Of a stretch of 64,000 nt of DNA, positions 32,479-43,284 are shown in pieces. The notes below the pieces were generated by a model, which did no database searches, had not been told where the DNA came from, and saw nothing but the letters and a program-made list of their open reading frames with translations. Position 1 is the stretch's first letter. Every line of letters begins with the position of its first letter. The translations under genes and the position numbers were made by a program. The stretch is taken from NCBI GenBank assembly GCA_947172415.1, contig OX359201.1:1-64000 (forward strand). Direction: 5' to 3'. The stretch comes from Chondrosia reniformis. Taxonomy: Eukaryota; Porifera; Demospongiae; Chondrillida; Chondrillidae.

Positions 32479-34770
32479 TTAAAGCTGTTGGGCCGCCTCA
32501 ACCATGCTCTGCATTGTGGGACACACCTACCAGTAGACATAGTTTAAAAGGTGACATGTGGTACATAATTAGAGGATTTACCTCTCCAGATGAGGTTACA
32601 GTTGGACTGTATACAGATACAGCAGCAAATCCCAGTACAATATCTTGTGCATTAAAGCCAGCTTTCAGCAGTAGAGAGCAAGCAATGGCTGATCTAAAGC
32701 CTCCTTTACAGTAGCATACAATAAGCTTTGAGCTGCATACACCAAAACAGGAAGTGAGCAATGTCACATGACATCATGTGACCTTACTTGTCCAGTTTGT
32801 CCATTGAAGAAGGCAATTTTGGTAAAGGTATATTGAGCGAGTCCTTTACGTTATTGGATCTGTACTCGTGAGTCGTGCGTACATCCACTACCTGACAACC
32901 AACTTCAATCAGCTTCTCCAACACTCCGGGGTGCTTGGCCTAGTCCAAGCATCCATCTCAGTAAAGTGACAGACATAGATGAGTACTCACTTACCAGATT
33001 TAGCTTTGTGAAGGAATGTGTTGGGTATCCAGACTGTCTCCACTCCTCCATTCCTCCTTGCAGCACACACACAACCTAACACAGATAGACTGTACTGTAC
33101 TTTGTATGAGATGTGAAGTGGGTGCACTTACATTGGTGTAGCCAATTCGACCCAACCTTTCTAAGGCTTCCTCCTCCCTCCCAGGGGGCGTGACCAACCC
33201 TATTCTGTCATTCTGGGAGACCATTGTCCCAACCTACCAGATCTACTAGAGTCACATGACTGGTCACATGACCTTTGCCACTAACAGTCAACATACCCAA
33301 ATAGAAAAGTTGCCATCTTCTGGTCCAACTACAACTCCGCCTTCTGACCCAATTGGGACATTAAGTGCTTTTGGAATATATGACTGTGAAAAGTCAATAG
33401 CCTACAAAGAGTTTGTAAGTGTCACCTCCGGCATCCAAGGGCGGGTGGTTGCTATTGGTTACCTTTCTGGTGTCCAAAATGACAAAGTTGTTACCCTGCA
33501 CTGCCTCCTTCATAAAGTCCAGAGGTTGCAGTTTGACTACCTTTGACAACTCCTCAGAGAGCTCAGGAGCACCTTCCTAATATGGAAAACACCAGCTAGG
33601 GGTATACACTGGGAGGTGTGTCGGTGTGGCAAGGTGTAAGTGGGCGTGGCAAGGTGTAGGTGGGCGTGGTTGGATAGAGGTGGGAGTGTCTCACCACATT
33701 CTTGGTCACATCATAGAGGAAGTACTGTGGTGTATCTTGAGGGTCAGATGTGAGAAACGTAACAAATTCATCTTTCTGCATACACAGAAGTAGAATCGAC
33801 GACAGTCATCCATGTTACTATTGCTATGGAAACTACCTTTTCAAACTGCAGTGCTGCGTTTGTGTCTAGCTCTTCTGCAATGGTAGAGTGCAGTTTGGAG
33901 CTCAAGTTCTTCCCACAGGGAGACCCTGCTCCGTGGGCAGGGAGCACCTGCACACAGAAGAGTTGGTTGTCATGGCTATGCCACCATACACAGATGAACC
34001 TACTTGCACGTTGCCAGGCAACCCTTTGAGTCTGTTTAAAGAGTCAAACATGAGCTGAGCCATCCCTTCCGCTGTATGCCCCAGTGACCCTACCAGGTCA
34101 GGTCGGCCACAGGACCCAATAAAGAGAGTGTCTCCAGTAAACAGCTACATGAGTAGAACAGACAGGTAGCGCAGTCACCCTTCAGAGTAACCATGGTTAC
34201 CTTCAAAGGAGTGCTGTCCCGTTCCTTGTCCACAAGCAAGTAGCAGATTGACTCTGGAGTATGGCCAGGTGTGTGGAGCACGGTAAAGGAGTAACGTAAT
34301 GACAAAGCTATCTCCTATAGAACATCACATGACCATCACGTGACTCGTATTCCACCACTAAACGTCTTACCGTTCCATCCTTCAGCTCCACTAAAGGGAA
34401 CTTGGCCCGCTCCCCCGCGCCGGGTCCAAAGTACACTGGGACATTGAAGCGCTTGTGAAGCTCATAATGACCAGACACGAAATCTGCGTGAAAGTGCGTC
34501 TCCAGTACTCCAATTAGAGAAGCCCCGAGCTCTTCCAGCTCCTGGTTGGAGAGGTCAAATGGAAAGTGTGTCCGCATCATACGTTGCGCCGCTCACCTTG
34601 ACGTAAGCCTCGACGTCTCTACGAGGGTCTACCAGTACCGCTTTCCCATCGTGTAGTACCATGTAGGAGGCGTGAGCCAAACACTCCAGGTAGTATATGC
34701 GACATTGCAGGTCGCTATCTGGTTCTCGCAGAACTTCCTTCAGTCCACTCTGTAGTACAAGAAACAGCAT
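32479..34770 (-). CDS. Metallo-beta-lactamase/rhodanese fusion, persulfide dioxygenase-like
   Basis: Predicted sulfur-metabolism enzyme. Read leftward from ATG 34770 (MLFLVLQSGLKEVLREPD). The metallo-beta-lactamase domain has KAVLVDPRRDVEAYVK, metal motif THFHADFVSGHYE, LHTPGHTPESICYL, LFTGDTLFIGSCGRPDLVG and VLPAHGAGSPCGK. A degenerate rhodanese-like part (FVILDTRKG..., AIGYLSG-region in reverse, GRIGYTNV, VCVLQGGMEEWRQSG) and a C-terminal rhodanese with CKGGFRSAIACSLLLKAGF follow. The presumed catalytic Cys is in CYCKGGFRSA. Stop TAA at 32479-32481. The DF in HFHADF, GPGAGERA and PAHGAGSPCG match bacterial MBL-rhodanese fusions better than ETHE1 (which is shorter and has HADH). No mitochondrial targeting signal is evident. 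Introns carry three paired GTCACRTGAC palindromes. The N-terminal exon choice is uncertain. Confidence 0.85.
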
Positions 34771-34887
34771 TTAAACGGCAAATTATCATAACTCCGTTCT
34801 ACTTGCCGGAAGATAATTCATTGCTCGTGTTGTTCGAAACAAAATGAGCTACTAGCGTTACGTTACTTCTTTTCAGCTTAACATAAT

Positions 34888-35101
34888 ATGGATCACGTTC
34901 ATTCAGGTAAATTGGGTTCAAAGGTTATTTGACCATGCACACCTGACGTATTTCTTAATAGCTTGGAGGAGAGGTCAGTATGAAATGCTTGAGGTGCTCT
35001 GGGTCATTCGATTGCATTCAGTCATTAATGAAGTTATTTCCCGAAATCAAGAGAAAGCAATGGAGAAACATAATGGACAAAGCAGGAGAAACTACAAATA
35101 G
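34888..35101 (+). CDS. Possible small two-exon gene (52 aa)
   Basis: ATG at 34888 opens MDHVHS, with a GTAAAT donor after 34906. A TTCTTAATAG acceptor ends at 34961, and exon 2 (34962-35101) reads on in frame as AWRRGQYEMLEVLWVIRLHS... to a TAG at 35099-35101. The result is a 52-aa basic, helix-prone peptide. The start codon is 117 bp from, and opposite to, the start of the metallo-beta-lactamase/rhodanese gene, which suggests a shared promoter region. I do not recognise the family. The support is one good splice pair and an open frame, so it could be chance. Confidence 0.4.
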
Positions 35102-35289
35102 CTGTTCCCAAGAAATTCAGAACAATGGTCTTTATCAATTTAGAATATTCTCTCAATTATTTCTTTTAGCATTCTCCTTTTTAAAACAAACAATTAGGAT
35201 CCAGAAAATTTTCAGAAAACAAAAATCTATTTTTGAAGCTAACCCTATTATATTGTCAATAATAATGAATGGTCTCTCCAAATTTGGAT
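35102..35289. other. AT-rich spacer before satellite domain
   Basis: No gene or repeat recognised. A long open frame continues through it from upstream but is AT-driven and unsupported. Confidence 0.4.
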
Positions 35290-35666
35290 ACACATATTTC
35301 CCCTATCTCTCACCATACATTAACTTTGTATACCAGAATTTAATGTATATTGAGGGCTGTAACTCTATCAAATGGAGATATATGAAGCAAACACTTTGTG
35401 TCAGCATTCACAGACATCTATACAGCATGTCTAATGAGTTTTTGAAATTTTGATGGAACTTAAAATTTGCCCTATCTCTCACCATACATTAACTTTGTAT
35501 ACAAGAATTTAATGTATATTGAGGGCTGTAACTCTATCAGATGGAGAGATATGAAGCAAACACTTTATGTCAGCATTCACAGACATCTATATAGTATGTC
35601 CAATGAGTTGTTGAAATTTTAATGGAACTTAAAATTAGCCCTATCTCTCACTTGACATTTGTAAGT
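35290..35666. repeat. 169-bp satellite, first block
   Basis: Two and a bit monomers of the 169-bp satellite (landmarks CTCTCACCATACATTAAC, GGGCTGTAACTCTATCA, GAAGCAAACACTTTGTGTCA, ATTCACAGACATCTAT), the outermost block of the array. Confidence 0.92.
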
Positions 35667-36048
35667 ATAAAGTAAATAAAAAACATTTACAAAAATGATG
35701 TTAGAAGTAGTAATGGCAGTGTTCACTAATACATCTGCAAAAAGTATCGAAACAAGACACTGATTATATGATAAGGCTAATCATACAGAAGTTGCATATA
35801 TACTGAAATTTAAGTAACTTAACCATACACTTCTGTGTTTGGGCGCACTAACCTTAAGTAGGAATGGTGCGCCCAAACACAGAAGTGTATGGTTAAGTTA
35901 CTTAAATTTCAGTATATATGCAACTTCTGTATGATTAGCCTTATCATATAATCAGTGTCTTGTTTCGATACTTTTTGCAGATGTATTAGTGAACACTGCC
36001 ATTACTACTTCTAACATCATTTTTGTATATGTTTTTTATTTACTTGTA
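35667..36048. repeat. Large palindrome, two arms of about 182 bp
   Basis: Left arm 35667-35848 and right arm 35867-36048 are near-perfect reverse complements around an 18-bp spacer (TAACCTTAAGTAGGAATG). Only about three to five mismatches were seen, near the outer ends. It could extrude as a cruciform or be a foldback-type mobile element. It interrupts the junction between satellite and 1.16-kb unit that is uninterrupted in the other five copies. Confidence 0.93.
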
Positions 36049-36612
36049 TTCCCCCTTTTTTCCTCTTAATATTACTTGTTTTAAATTGACTTGAAAGTTT
36101 TCTTGGCGAAGATCTCAAAATAACGTCTTAGACAAGAGAAATTTGCCGAAAACCATGATCTCTTAATTAAAAAATGGCGTCCGAGAAGACCACAATTTTC
36201 GCTCTTCACAATTAACATGCTTATTGTAGAGCGCATTCAGATTTAGGGCTTCTATTCCCTAGTTCCGAAATATTTATGACGATTTATAACTAGTACGTGC
36301 CCGCATAAGTTCGCATATTAGCGCTAGTCTATTCAATAAAAGAAGAAGAAGAAGAAGAAGAAGAAGAAGAAAAAATGAATTTTGGAAGTGGGTCTATTCC
36401 TAGTTAGCCGCTTTTTGAACGCTATAGAGCGTGTAGAGCGTCGAAACATGTTTTGACATTTAGGAAAGCGTGCATTAATCGCTGCAAATAACCGAATATA
36501 ACCGAAAATCGCTTCGTTGGCGATTTTTGAGGTGTTGATTGCTAATACATTGGATAGGGCGGCCATTTTTTTTTCCGGCCATTCCTACTTAGAGAGTACT
36601 GCCGTACTCTCT
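35853..36612. mobile_element. Candidate inserted element next to the palindrome
   Basis: Compared with the other copies of the satellite/unit junction (for example 39780, 42117), 35667-36612 is extra sequence. The palindrome's centre contains TAAGTAGGAATGG, and the far end at about 36581-36593 contains its reverse complement CCATTCCTACTTA, as if these were short terminal inverted repeats. Inside is a GAA/AAG microsatellite (36341-36372). No transposase frame is visible, so a non-autonomous element is the best description. Confidence 0.55.
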
Positions 36613-37783
36613 GATACAGATTCAGATTATATCCTACAATATAAAAAAAAAAACATTTTTGGAGCTGCAGTGGCTTCTAAAACATTATTTAGCTATATTT
36701 TATTGATACATCATTCTCTCTTGAGTTAGGAATTAGACTTAGAATACAGACGTCTAGTTGAAATATCGATCATAGACTTAATATCGTACTAGCGATAAAT
36801 ATCGGACCTCGCTCTATATCTAGTTTTTCTGTATCATGAAAAGTCGCTCTCCTCCCTCCGCCGAGATATAGAAAGACTTTTATCCATTTGCCACAGTTTT
36901 GAGATGTATTGGAAATACTGCGTATGTGTGTAAAATTGCTTGGAACGATTCACTTGGCTGGAATTAAAGTGGAATAAATTGACGATTTCTCGAAAATAAT
37001 TGGCATCAGAAAAGTCGTTCTCCTCGGCTCATCAAGACACTTACAGGATTATTTTCGCTTTCCCCAGTATTCAGATGAACCACAAATACTGCCTATGTCT
37101 TTAAACCTGCTTGGAACAATTCACCGATCTGGAAATAACGAGAAATATATAAAAAAAGCCCCAACCACAACCGTTTTCTTTGGACAAAACTTCATATAAA
37201 TAGAAGCGAAAAACCTTATAAAGTAGGCCTACCTGGACACATCTCTATGGTGGTAGCTGTTCCCATAGAGGTTGGTAGCGCTTAGACTCTGAAGCTGTCT
37301 CCTAATCGGTTGGTGCCATAGAGACGTGCTCACCAATAATCCGGATTTCGGGGGGGTTCCACGTAAGTGGGATTGGCATCTGATATCTTAGGATTCATAT
37401 GAGTCGGCCATATCGAGAAGAACTGGTTCTTCTCACGCAAGTGACACCCAAAGCTCAACTCGGCAGAGCGTTACCACCGATCCCGGCCTCTGAGCGTCGT
37501 GGATGGTAGCGTTCGGTATGGTCCAACTTTTTTTCTTTGGAGTTTCGTTGGCTGTCGATTGGCGATTTTTCACTTTAACGGCATCCATATATTATATATG
37601 GATAGAAAGTGCTTCAATAACAATCAACTACTACACAGTGCATATCCATATGTATAAAATAATTGGAAAGTATTCCAAATTTTCAGATATTGTATGGAAT
37701 TTTGTCTCTATTATATACCTTCTAACGGTCGGCCATATTATAGTATTACGAAATTTTCTCTAACAATACAGTATTGACTGTAG
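36613..37783 (+). repeat. 1.16-kb unit, copy 1
   Basis: First of six copies. It opens with ACAGATTCAGATTATAT and an A-run, contains GGAGCTGCAGTGGCTTC, a TATAAATAG at 37195-37203, a GC-richer hairpin-bearing core (37210-37520), a T-run and ATCCATATATTATATATGGA hairpin, and ends GACTGTAGTT, where a truncated 169-bp monomer resumes. An 86-aa frame inside is preserved only because the DNA copies are nearly identical. Confidence 0.92.
37210..37520 (+). ncRNA. Candidate structured RNA core of the 1.16-kb unit (copy 1 of 6)
   Basis: By eye this block of about 310 bp is identical in all six copies (also 40383-40693, 42713-43023, 50265-50575, 53422-53732, 55917-56227), whereas sequence on both sides differs at scattered bases. 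It is GC-richer than the surrounding satellite and contains several perfect hairpins: CTCTATGG/CCATAGAG, CCACGTAAGTGG and GAGAAGAACTGGTTCTTCTC (37415-37434). A TATAAATAG box lies about 30 bp upstream of a possible transcription start. It does not match U1, U2, U4, U5, U6 or 5S RNA as far as I can recall them. Confidence 0.4.
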
Positions 37784-39785
37784 TTCTGTAACTCTATCAA
37801 ATGAATAAATATGAAGCTGTGACTTCGTGTCAGCATTCACAAACATCTATTATAAGTATGATCAATGAGTTATTGAAATTTTGATGGAACTTAAAATTTG
37901 CTCTATCTCTCACCATACATTAACTTTGTATACCAGAATTTCAATATATATTGAGGGCTGTAACTCTATCAGATGGAGATATATGAAGCAAACACTTTGT
38001 GTCAGCATTCACAGACATCTATAGAGTGTGTCCAGGGGGTTTTTGAAATTTTGTTGGAACTTAAAATTTGCCCTATCTCTCACCATACATTAACTTGTAT
38101 ACCAGAATTCAATGTACATTGAGGGCTGTAACTCTATCAGATGGAGATATATGAAGCAAACACTTTGTGTCAGCATTCAAAGACATCTATAGAGTATGTT
38201 CAGTGGGTTTTTGAAATTTTGTTGGAACTTAAAATTTGCCCTATCTCTCACCATACATTAACTTTGTATACAAGAATTTAATGTACATTAAGGGCTGTAA
38301 CTCTATCAGATGGAGATATATGAAGCAAACACTTTGTGTCAGCATTCACAGACATCTATAGAGTATGTTCAGCGGGTTTTTGAAATTTTGATGGAACTTA
38401 AAATTTGCCCTATCTCTCACAATACATTAACTTTGTATACAAGAATTTAATGTACATTAAGGGCTGTAACTCTATCAGATGGAGATATATGAAGCAAACA
38501 CTTTGTGTCAGCATTCACAGACATCTATAGAGTGTGTCCAGTGGGTTTTTGAAATTTTAATGGAACTTAAAATTTGCCCTATCTCTCACCATACATTAAC
38601 TTTGTATACAAGAATTTAATGTACATTGAGGGCTGTAACTCTATCAGATGGAGATATATGAAGCAAACACTTTGTGTCAGCATTCACAGACATCTATAGA
38701 GTGTGTCCAGTGGGTTTTTGAAATTTTGTTGGAACTTAAATATTGCCATATCTCTCACCATACATTAACTTTGTATACAACAATTTAAGGTATATTGAGG
38801 GCTGTAACTCTATCACATGGAGATATATGAAGCAAACACTTTGTGTCAGCATTCACAGACATCTATAGAGTATGTTCAGTGGGTTTTTGAAATTTTGTTG
38901 GAACTTAAAATTTGCCCTATCTCTCACCATACATTAACTTGTATACCAGAATTTAATGTACATTGAGAGCTGTAACTATAACAAATGGAGAGATATGAAG
39001 CAAACACTTTGTGTTAGCATTCACAGACATCTATAGAGTATGTCCAGTGGGTTTTTGAAATTTTGATGGAACTTAAAATTTGCCCTATCTCTCACCATAC
39101 ATTAACTTTGTATACAACAATTTAATGTACATTGAGGGCTGTAACTCTATCAGATGGAGATATATGAAGCAAACACTTTGTGTCAGCATTCACAGGCATC
39201 TATAGAGTGTGTCCAGTGGGTTTTTGAAATTTTGCTGGAACTTAAAATTTGCCCTATCTCTCACCATACATTAACTTGTATACCAGAATTCAATATATAT
39301 TGAGGGCTGTAACTCTATCAGATGAAGAGATATGAAGCAAACACTTTGTGTCAGCATTCACAGACATCTATAGAGTATGTCCAGTGGGTTTTTGAAATTT
39401 TGATGAAACTTAAAATTTGCCCTATCTCTCACCATACATTAACTTTGTATACAAGAATTTAATGTACATTGAGGGCTGTAACTCTATCAGATGGAGATAT
39501 AAGAAGCAAACACTTTGTGTCAGCATTCACAGACATCTATAGAGTGTTTCCAGTGGGTTTTTGAAATTTTGTTGGAACTTAAATTTTGCCCTATCTCTCA
39601 CCATACATTAACTTTGTATTCAACAATTTAATGTACATTGAGAGCTGTAACTATAACAAATGAAGAGATATGAAGCAAACACTTTGTGTCAGCATTCACA
39701 GACATCTATAGAGTATGTCCAGTGGGTTTTTGAAATTTTGATGGAACTTAAAATTTGCCCTATCTCTCACTTGACATTTGTAAGT
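37784..39785. repeat. 169-bp satellite, second block
   Basis: About 12 tandem 169-bp monomers with scattered substitutions and 1-bp indels (for example AACTTGTATACC variants missing one T). No gene. Confidence 0.95.
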
Positions 39786-40954
39786 ATATACAGATTCAGA
39801 TTATATCCTACAATATAAAAAAAAAATATTTTCTGAGCTGCAGTGGCTTCTGAAACATTATTTAGCTATATTTTATTGATACATCATTCTCTCTTGAGTT
39901 AGGAATTAGACTTAGAATACAGACGTCTAGTTGAAATATCGATCATAGACTTAATATCGTACTAGCGATAAATATCGGACCTCGCTCTATATCTAGTTTT
40001 TCTGTATCATGAAAAGTCGCTCTCCTCCCTCCGCCGAGATATAGAAAGACTTTTATCCATTTGCCACAGTTTTGAGATGTATTGGAAATACTGCGTATGT
40101 GTGTAAAATTGCTTGGAACGATTCACTTGGCTGGAATTAAAGTGGAATAAATTGACGATTTCTCGAAAATAATTGGCATCAGAAAAGTCGTTCTCCTCGG
40201 CTCATCAAGACACTTACAGGATTATTTTCGCTTTCCCCAGTATTCAGATGAACCACAAATACTGCCTATGTCTTTAAACCTGCTTGGAACAATTCACCGA
40301 TCTGGAAATAACGAGAAATATATAAAAAAAGCCCCAACCACAACCGTTTTCTTTGGACAAAACTTCATATAAATAGAAGCGAAAAACCTTATAAAGTAGG
40401 CCTACCTGGACACATCTCTATGGTGGTAGCTGTTCCCATAGAGGTTGGTAGCGCTTAGACTCTGAAGCTGTCTCCTAATCGGTTGGTGCCATAGAGACGT
40501 GCTCACCAATAATCCGGATTTCGGGGGGGTTCCACGTAAGTGGGATTGGCATCTGATATCTTAGGATTCATATGAGTCGGCCATATCGAGAAGAACTGGT
40601 TCTTCTCACGCAAGTGACACCCAAAGCTCAACTCGGCAGAGCGTTACCACCGATCCCGGCCTCTGAGCGTCGTGGATGGTAGCGTTCGGTATGGTCCAAC
40701 TTTTTTTCTTTGGAGTTTCGTTGGCTGTCGATTGGCGATTTTTCACTTTAACGGCATCCATATATTATATATGGATAGAAAGTGCTTCAATAACAATCAA
40801 CTACTACACAGTGCATATTCATATGTATAAAATAATTGGAAAGTATTCCAGATTTTCAGATATTGTATGGAATTTTGTCTCTATTATATACCTTCAAACG
40901 GTCGGCCATATTATAGTATTACGAAATTTTCTCTAACAATACAGTATCGACTGT
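39786..40954 (+). repeat. 1.16-kb unit, copy 2
   Basis: Same layout and same junctions with the 169-bp monomer as copy 1; core at 40383-40693. It differs by a few substitutions downstream of the core (for example TTCATATG for TCCATATG). Confidence 0.94.
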
Positions 40955-42116
40955 AGTTCTGTAACTCTATCAAATGAATAAATATGAAACTGTGACTTCG
41001 TGTCAGCATTCACAAACATCTATTATAAGTATGATCAATGAGTTATTGAAATTTTGATGTAACTTAAAATTTGCTCTATCTCTCACCATACATTAACTTT
41101 GTATACCAGAATTCAATATATATTGAGGGCTGTAACTCTATCAGATGGAGATATATGAAGCAAACACTTTGTGTCAGCATTCAGAGACATCTATAGAGTG
41201 TGTCCAGTGGGTTTTTGAAATTTTGTTGGAACTTAAAATTTGCCCTATCTCTCACCATACATTAACTTTGTATACAACAATTTAATGTACATTGAGGGCT
41301 GTAACTCTATCAGATGGAGATATATGAAGCAAACACTTTGTGTCAGCATTCACAGACATCTATAGAGTATGTTCAGTGTGTTTTTGAAATTTTGTTGGAA
41401 CTTAAAATTAGCCCTATCTCTCACCATACATTAACTTGTATACCAGAATTTAATGTACATTTAGAGCTGTAACTATAACAAATGGAGAGATATGAAGCAA
41501 ACACTTTGTGTTAGCATTCACAGACATCTATAGAGTATGTCCAGTGGGTTTTTGAAATTTTGTTGGAACTTAAATTTTGCCCTATCTCTCACCATACATT
41601 AACTTTGTATTCAACAATTTAATGTACATTGAGAGCTGTAACTATAACAAATGGAGAGATATGAAGCAAACAGTTTGTGTCAGCATTCACAGACATCTAT
41701 AGAGTATGTCCAGTGGGTTTTTGAAATTTTGTTGGAACTTAAAATTTGCCCTATCTCTAACGATACATTAACTTTGTATACAAGAATTTAATGTACATTG
41801 AGGGTTGTAACTCTATCAAATGGAGATATATGAAGCAAACACTTTGTGTCAGCATTCACAGACATCTATACAGCATGTCTAATGAATTTTTGAAATTTTG
41901 ATGGAACTTAAAATTTGCCCTATCTCTCACCATACATTAACTTTGTATACAAGAATTTAATGTATATTGAGGGCTGTAACTCTATCAGATGGAGAGATAT
42001 GAAGCAAACACTTTATGTCAGCATTCACAGACATCTATATAGTATGTCCAATGAGTTGTTGAAATTTTAATGGAACTTAAAATTAGCCCTATCTCTCACT
42101 TGACATTTGTAAGTAT
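40955..42116. repeat. 169-bp satellite, third block
   Basis: About seven monomers, the last two ending in the CTCTCACTTGACATTTGTAAG junction that precedes every 1.16-kb unit. Confidence 0.94.
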
Positions 42117-43284
42117 ATACAGATTCAGATTATATCCTACAATATAAAAAAAAAAACATTTTTGGAGCTGCAGTGGCTTCTAAAACATTATTTAGCTATA
42201 TTTTATTGATACATCATTCTCTCTTGAGTTAGGAATTAGACTTAGAATACAGACGTCTAGTTGAAATATCGATCATAGACTTAATATCGTACTAGCGATA
42301 AATATCGGACCTCGCTCTATATCTAGTTTTTCTGTATCATGAAAAGTCGCTCTCCTCCCTCCGTCGAGATATAGAAAGATTTTTATCCATTTGCCACAGT
42401 TTTGAAATGTATTGGAAATACTGCGTATGTGTGTAAAATTGCTTGGAACGATTCACTGGGCTGGAATTAAAGTGGAATAAATTGACGATTTCTCGAAAAT
42501 AATTGGCATCAGAAAAGTCGTTCTCCTCGGCTCATCAAGACACTTACAGGATTATTTTCGCTTTCCCCAGTATTCAGATGAACCACAAATACTGCCTATG
42601 TCTTTAAACCTGCTTGGAACAATTCACCGATCTGGAAATAACGAGAAATATATAAAAAAAGCCCCAACCACAACCGTTTTCTTTGGACAAAACTTCATAT
42701 AAATAGAAGCGAAAAACCTTATAAAGTAGGCCTACCTGGACACATCTCTATGGTGGTAGCTGTTCCCATAGAGGTTGGTAGCGCTTAGACTCTGAAGCTG
42801 TCTCCTAATCGGTTGGTGCCATAGAGACGTGCTCACCAATAATCCGGATTTCGGGGGGGTTCCACGTAAGTGGGATTGGCATCTGATATCTTAGGATTCA
42901 TATGAGTCGGCCATATCGAGAAGAACTGGTTCTTCTCACGCAAGTGACACCCAAAGCTCAACTCGGCAGAGCGTTACCACCGATCCCGGCCTCTGAGCGT
43001 CGTGGATGGTAGCGTTCGGTATGGTCCAACTTTTTTTCTTTGGAGTTTCGTTGGCTGTCGATTGGCGATTTTTCACTTTAACGGCATCCATATATTATAT
43101 ATGGATAGAAAGTGCTTCAATAACAATCAACTACTACACAGTGCATATCCATATGTATAAAATAATTGGAAAGTATTCCAAATTTTCAGATATTGTATGG
43201 AATTTTTTCTCTATTATATACCTTCTAACGGTCGGCCATATTATAGTATTACGAAATTTTCTCTAACAATACAGTATTGACTGT
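42117..43284 (+). repeat. 1.16-kb unit, copy 3
   Basis: Same layout; core at 42713-43023. Private changes before the core include CCGTCGAGAT for CCGCCGAGAT and CACTGGG for CACTTGG. Confidence 0.94.

Noticed and set aside
35236..35246. GCTAACCCTATT as a possible telomerase RNA template
   Set aside because: Too short and incomplete (needs about 1.5 repeats), no promoter or structure around it; chance match.
37210..37520. U1 snRNA or spliced-leader RNA identity for the conserved core
   Set aside because: ACCTGGACAC and a GTAAGT are present, but the known 5' end, stem-loops and Sm-site arrangement of U1 are not, and the distance to the GTAAGT is too long for a spliced leader.
37560..37600. CENP-B box in the 1.16-kb unit
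   Set aside because: TTTCGTTGG is present but the remaining essential CGGG positions do not match.
37503..37763. 86-residue frame repeated six times in the satellite domain
   Set aside because: Preserved only because the units are nearly identical at DNA level. One copy (50558) is altered in frame by a 14-bp deletion without sign of constraint, and there is no recognisable domain.
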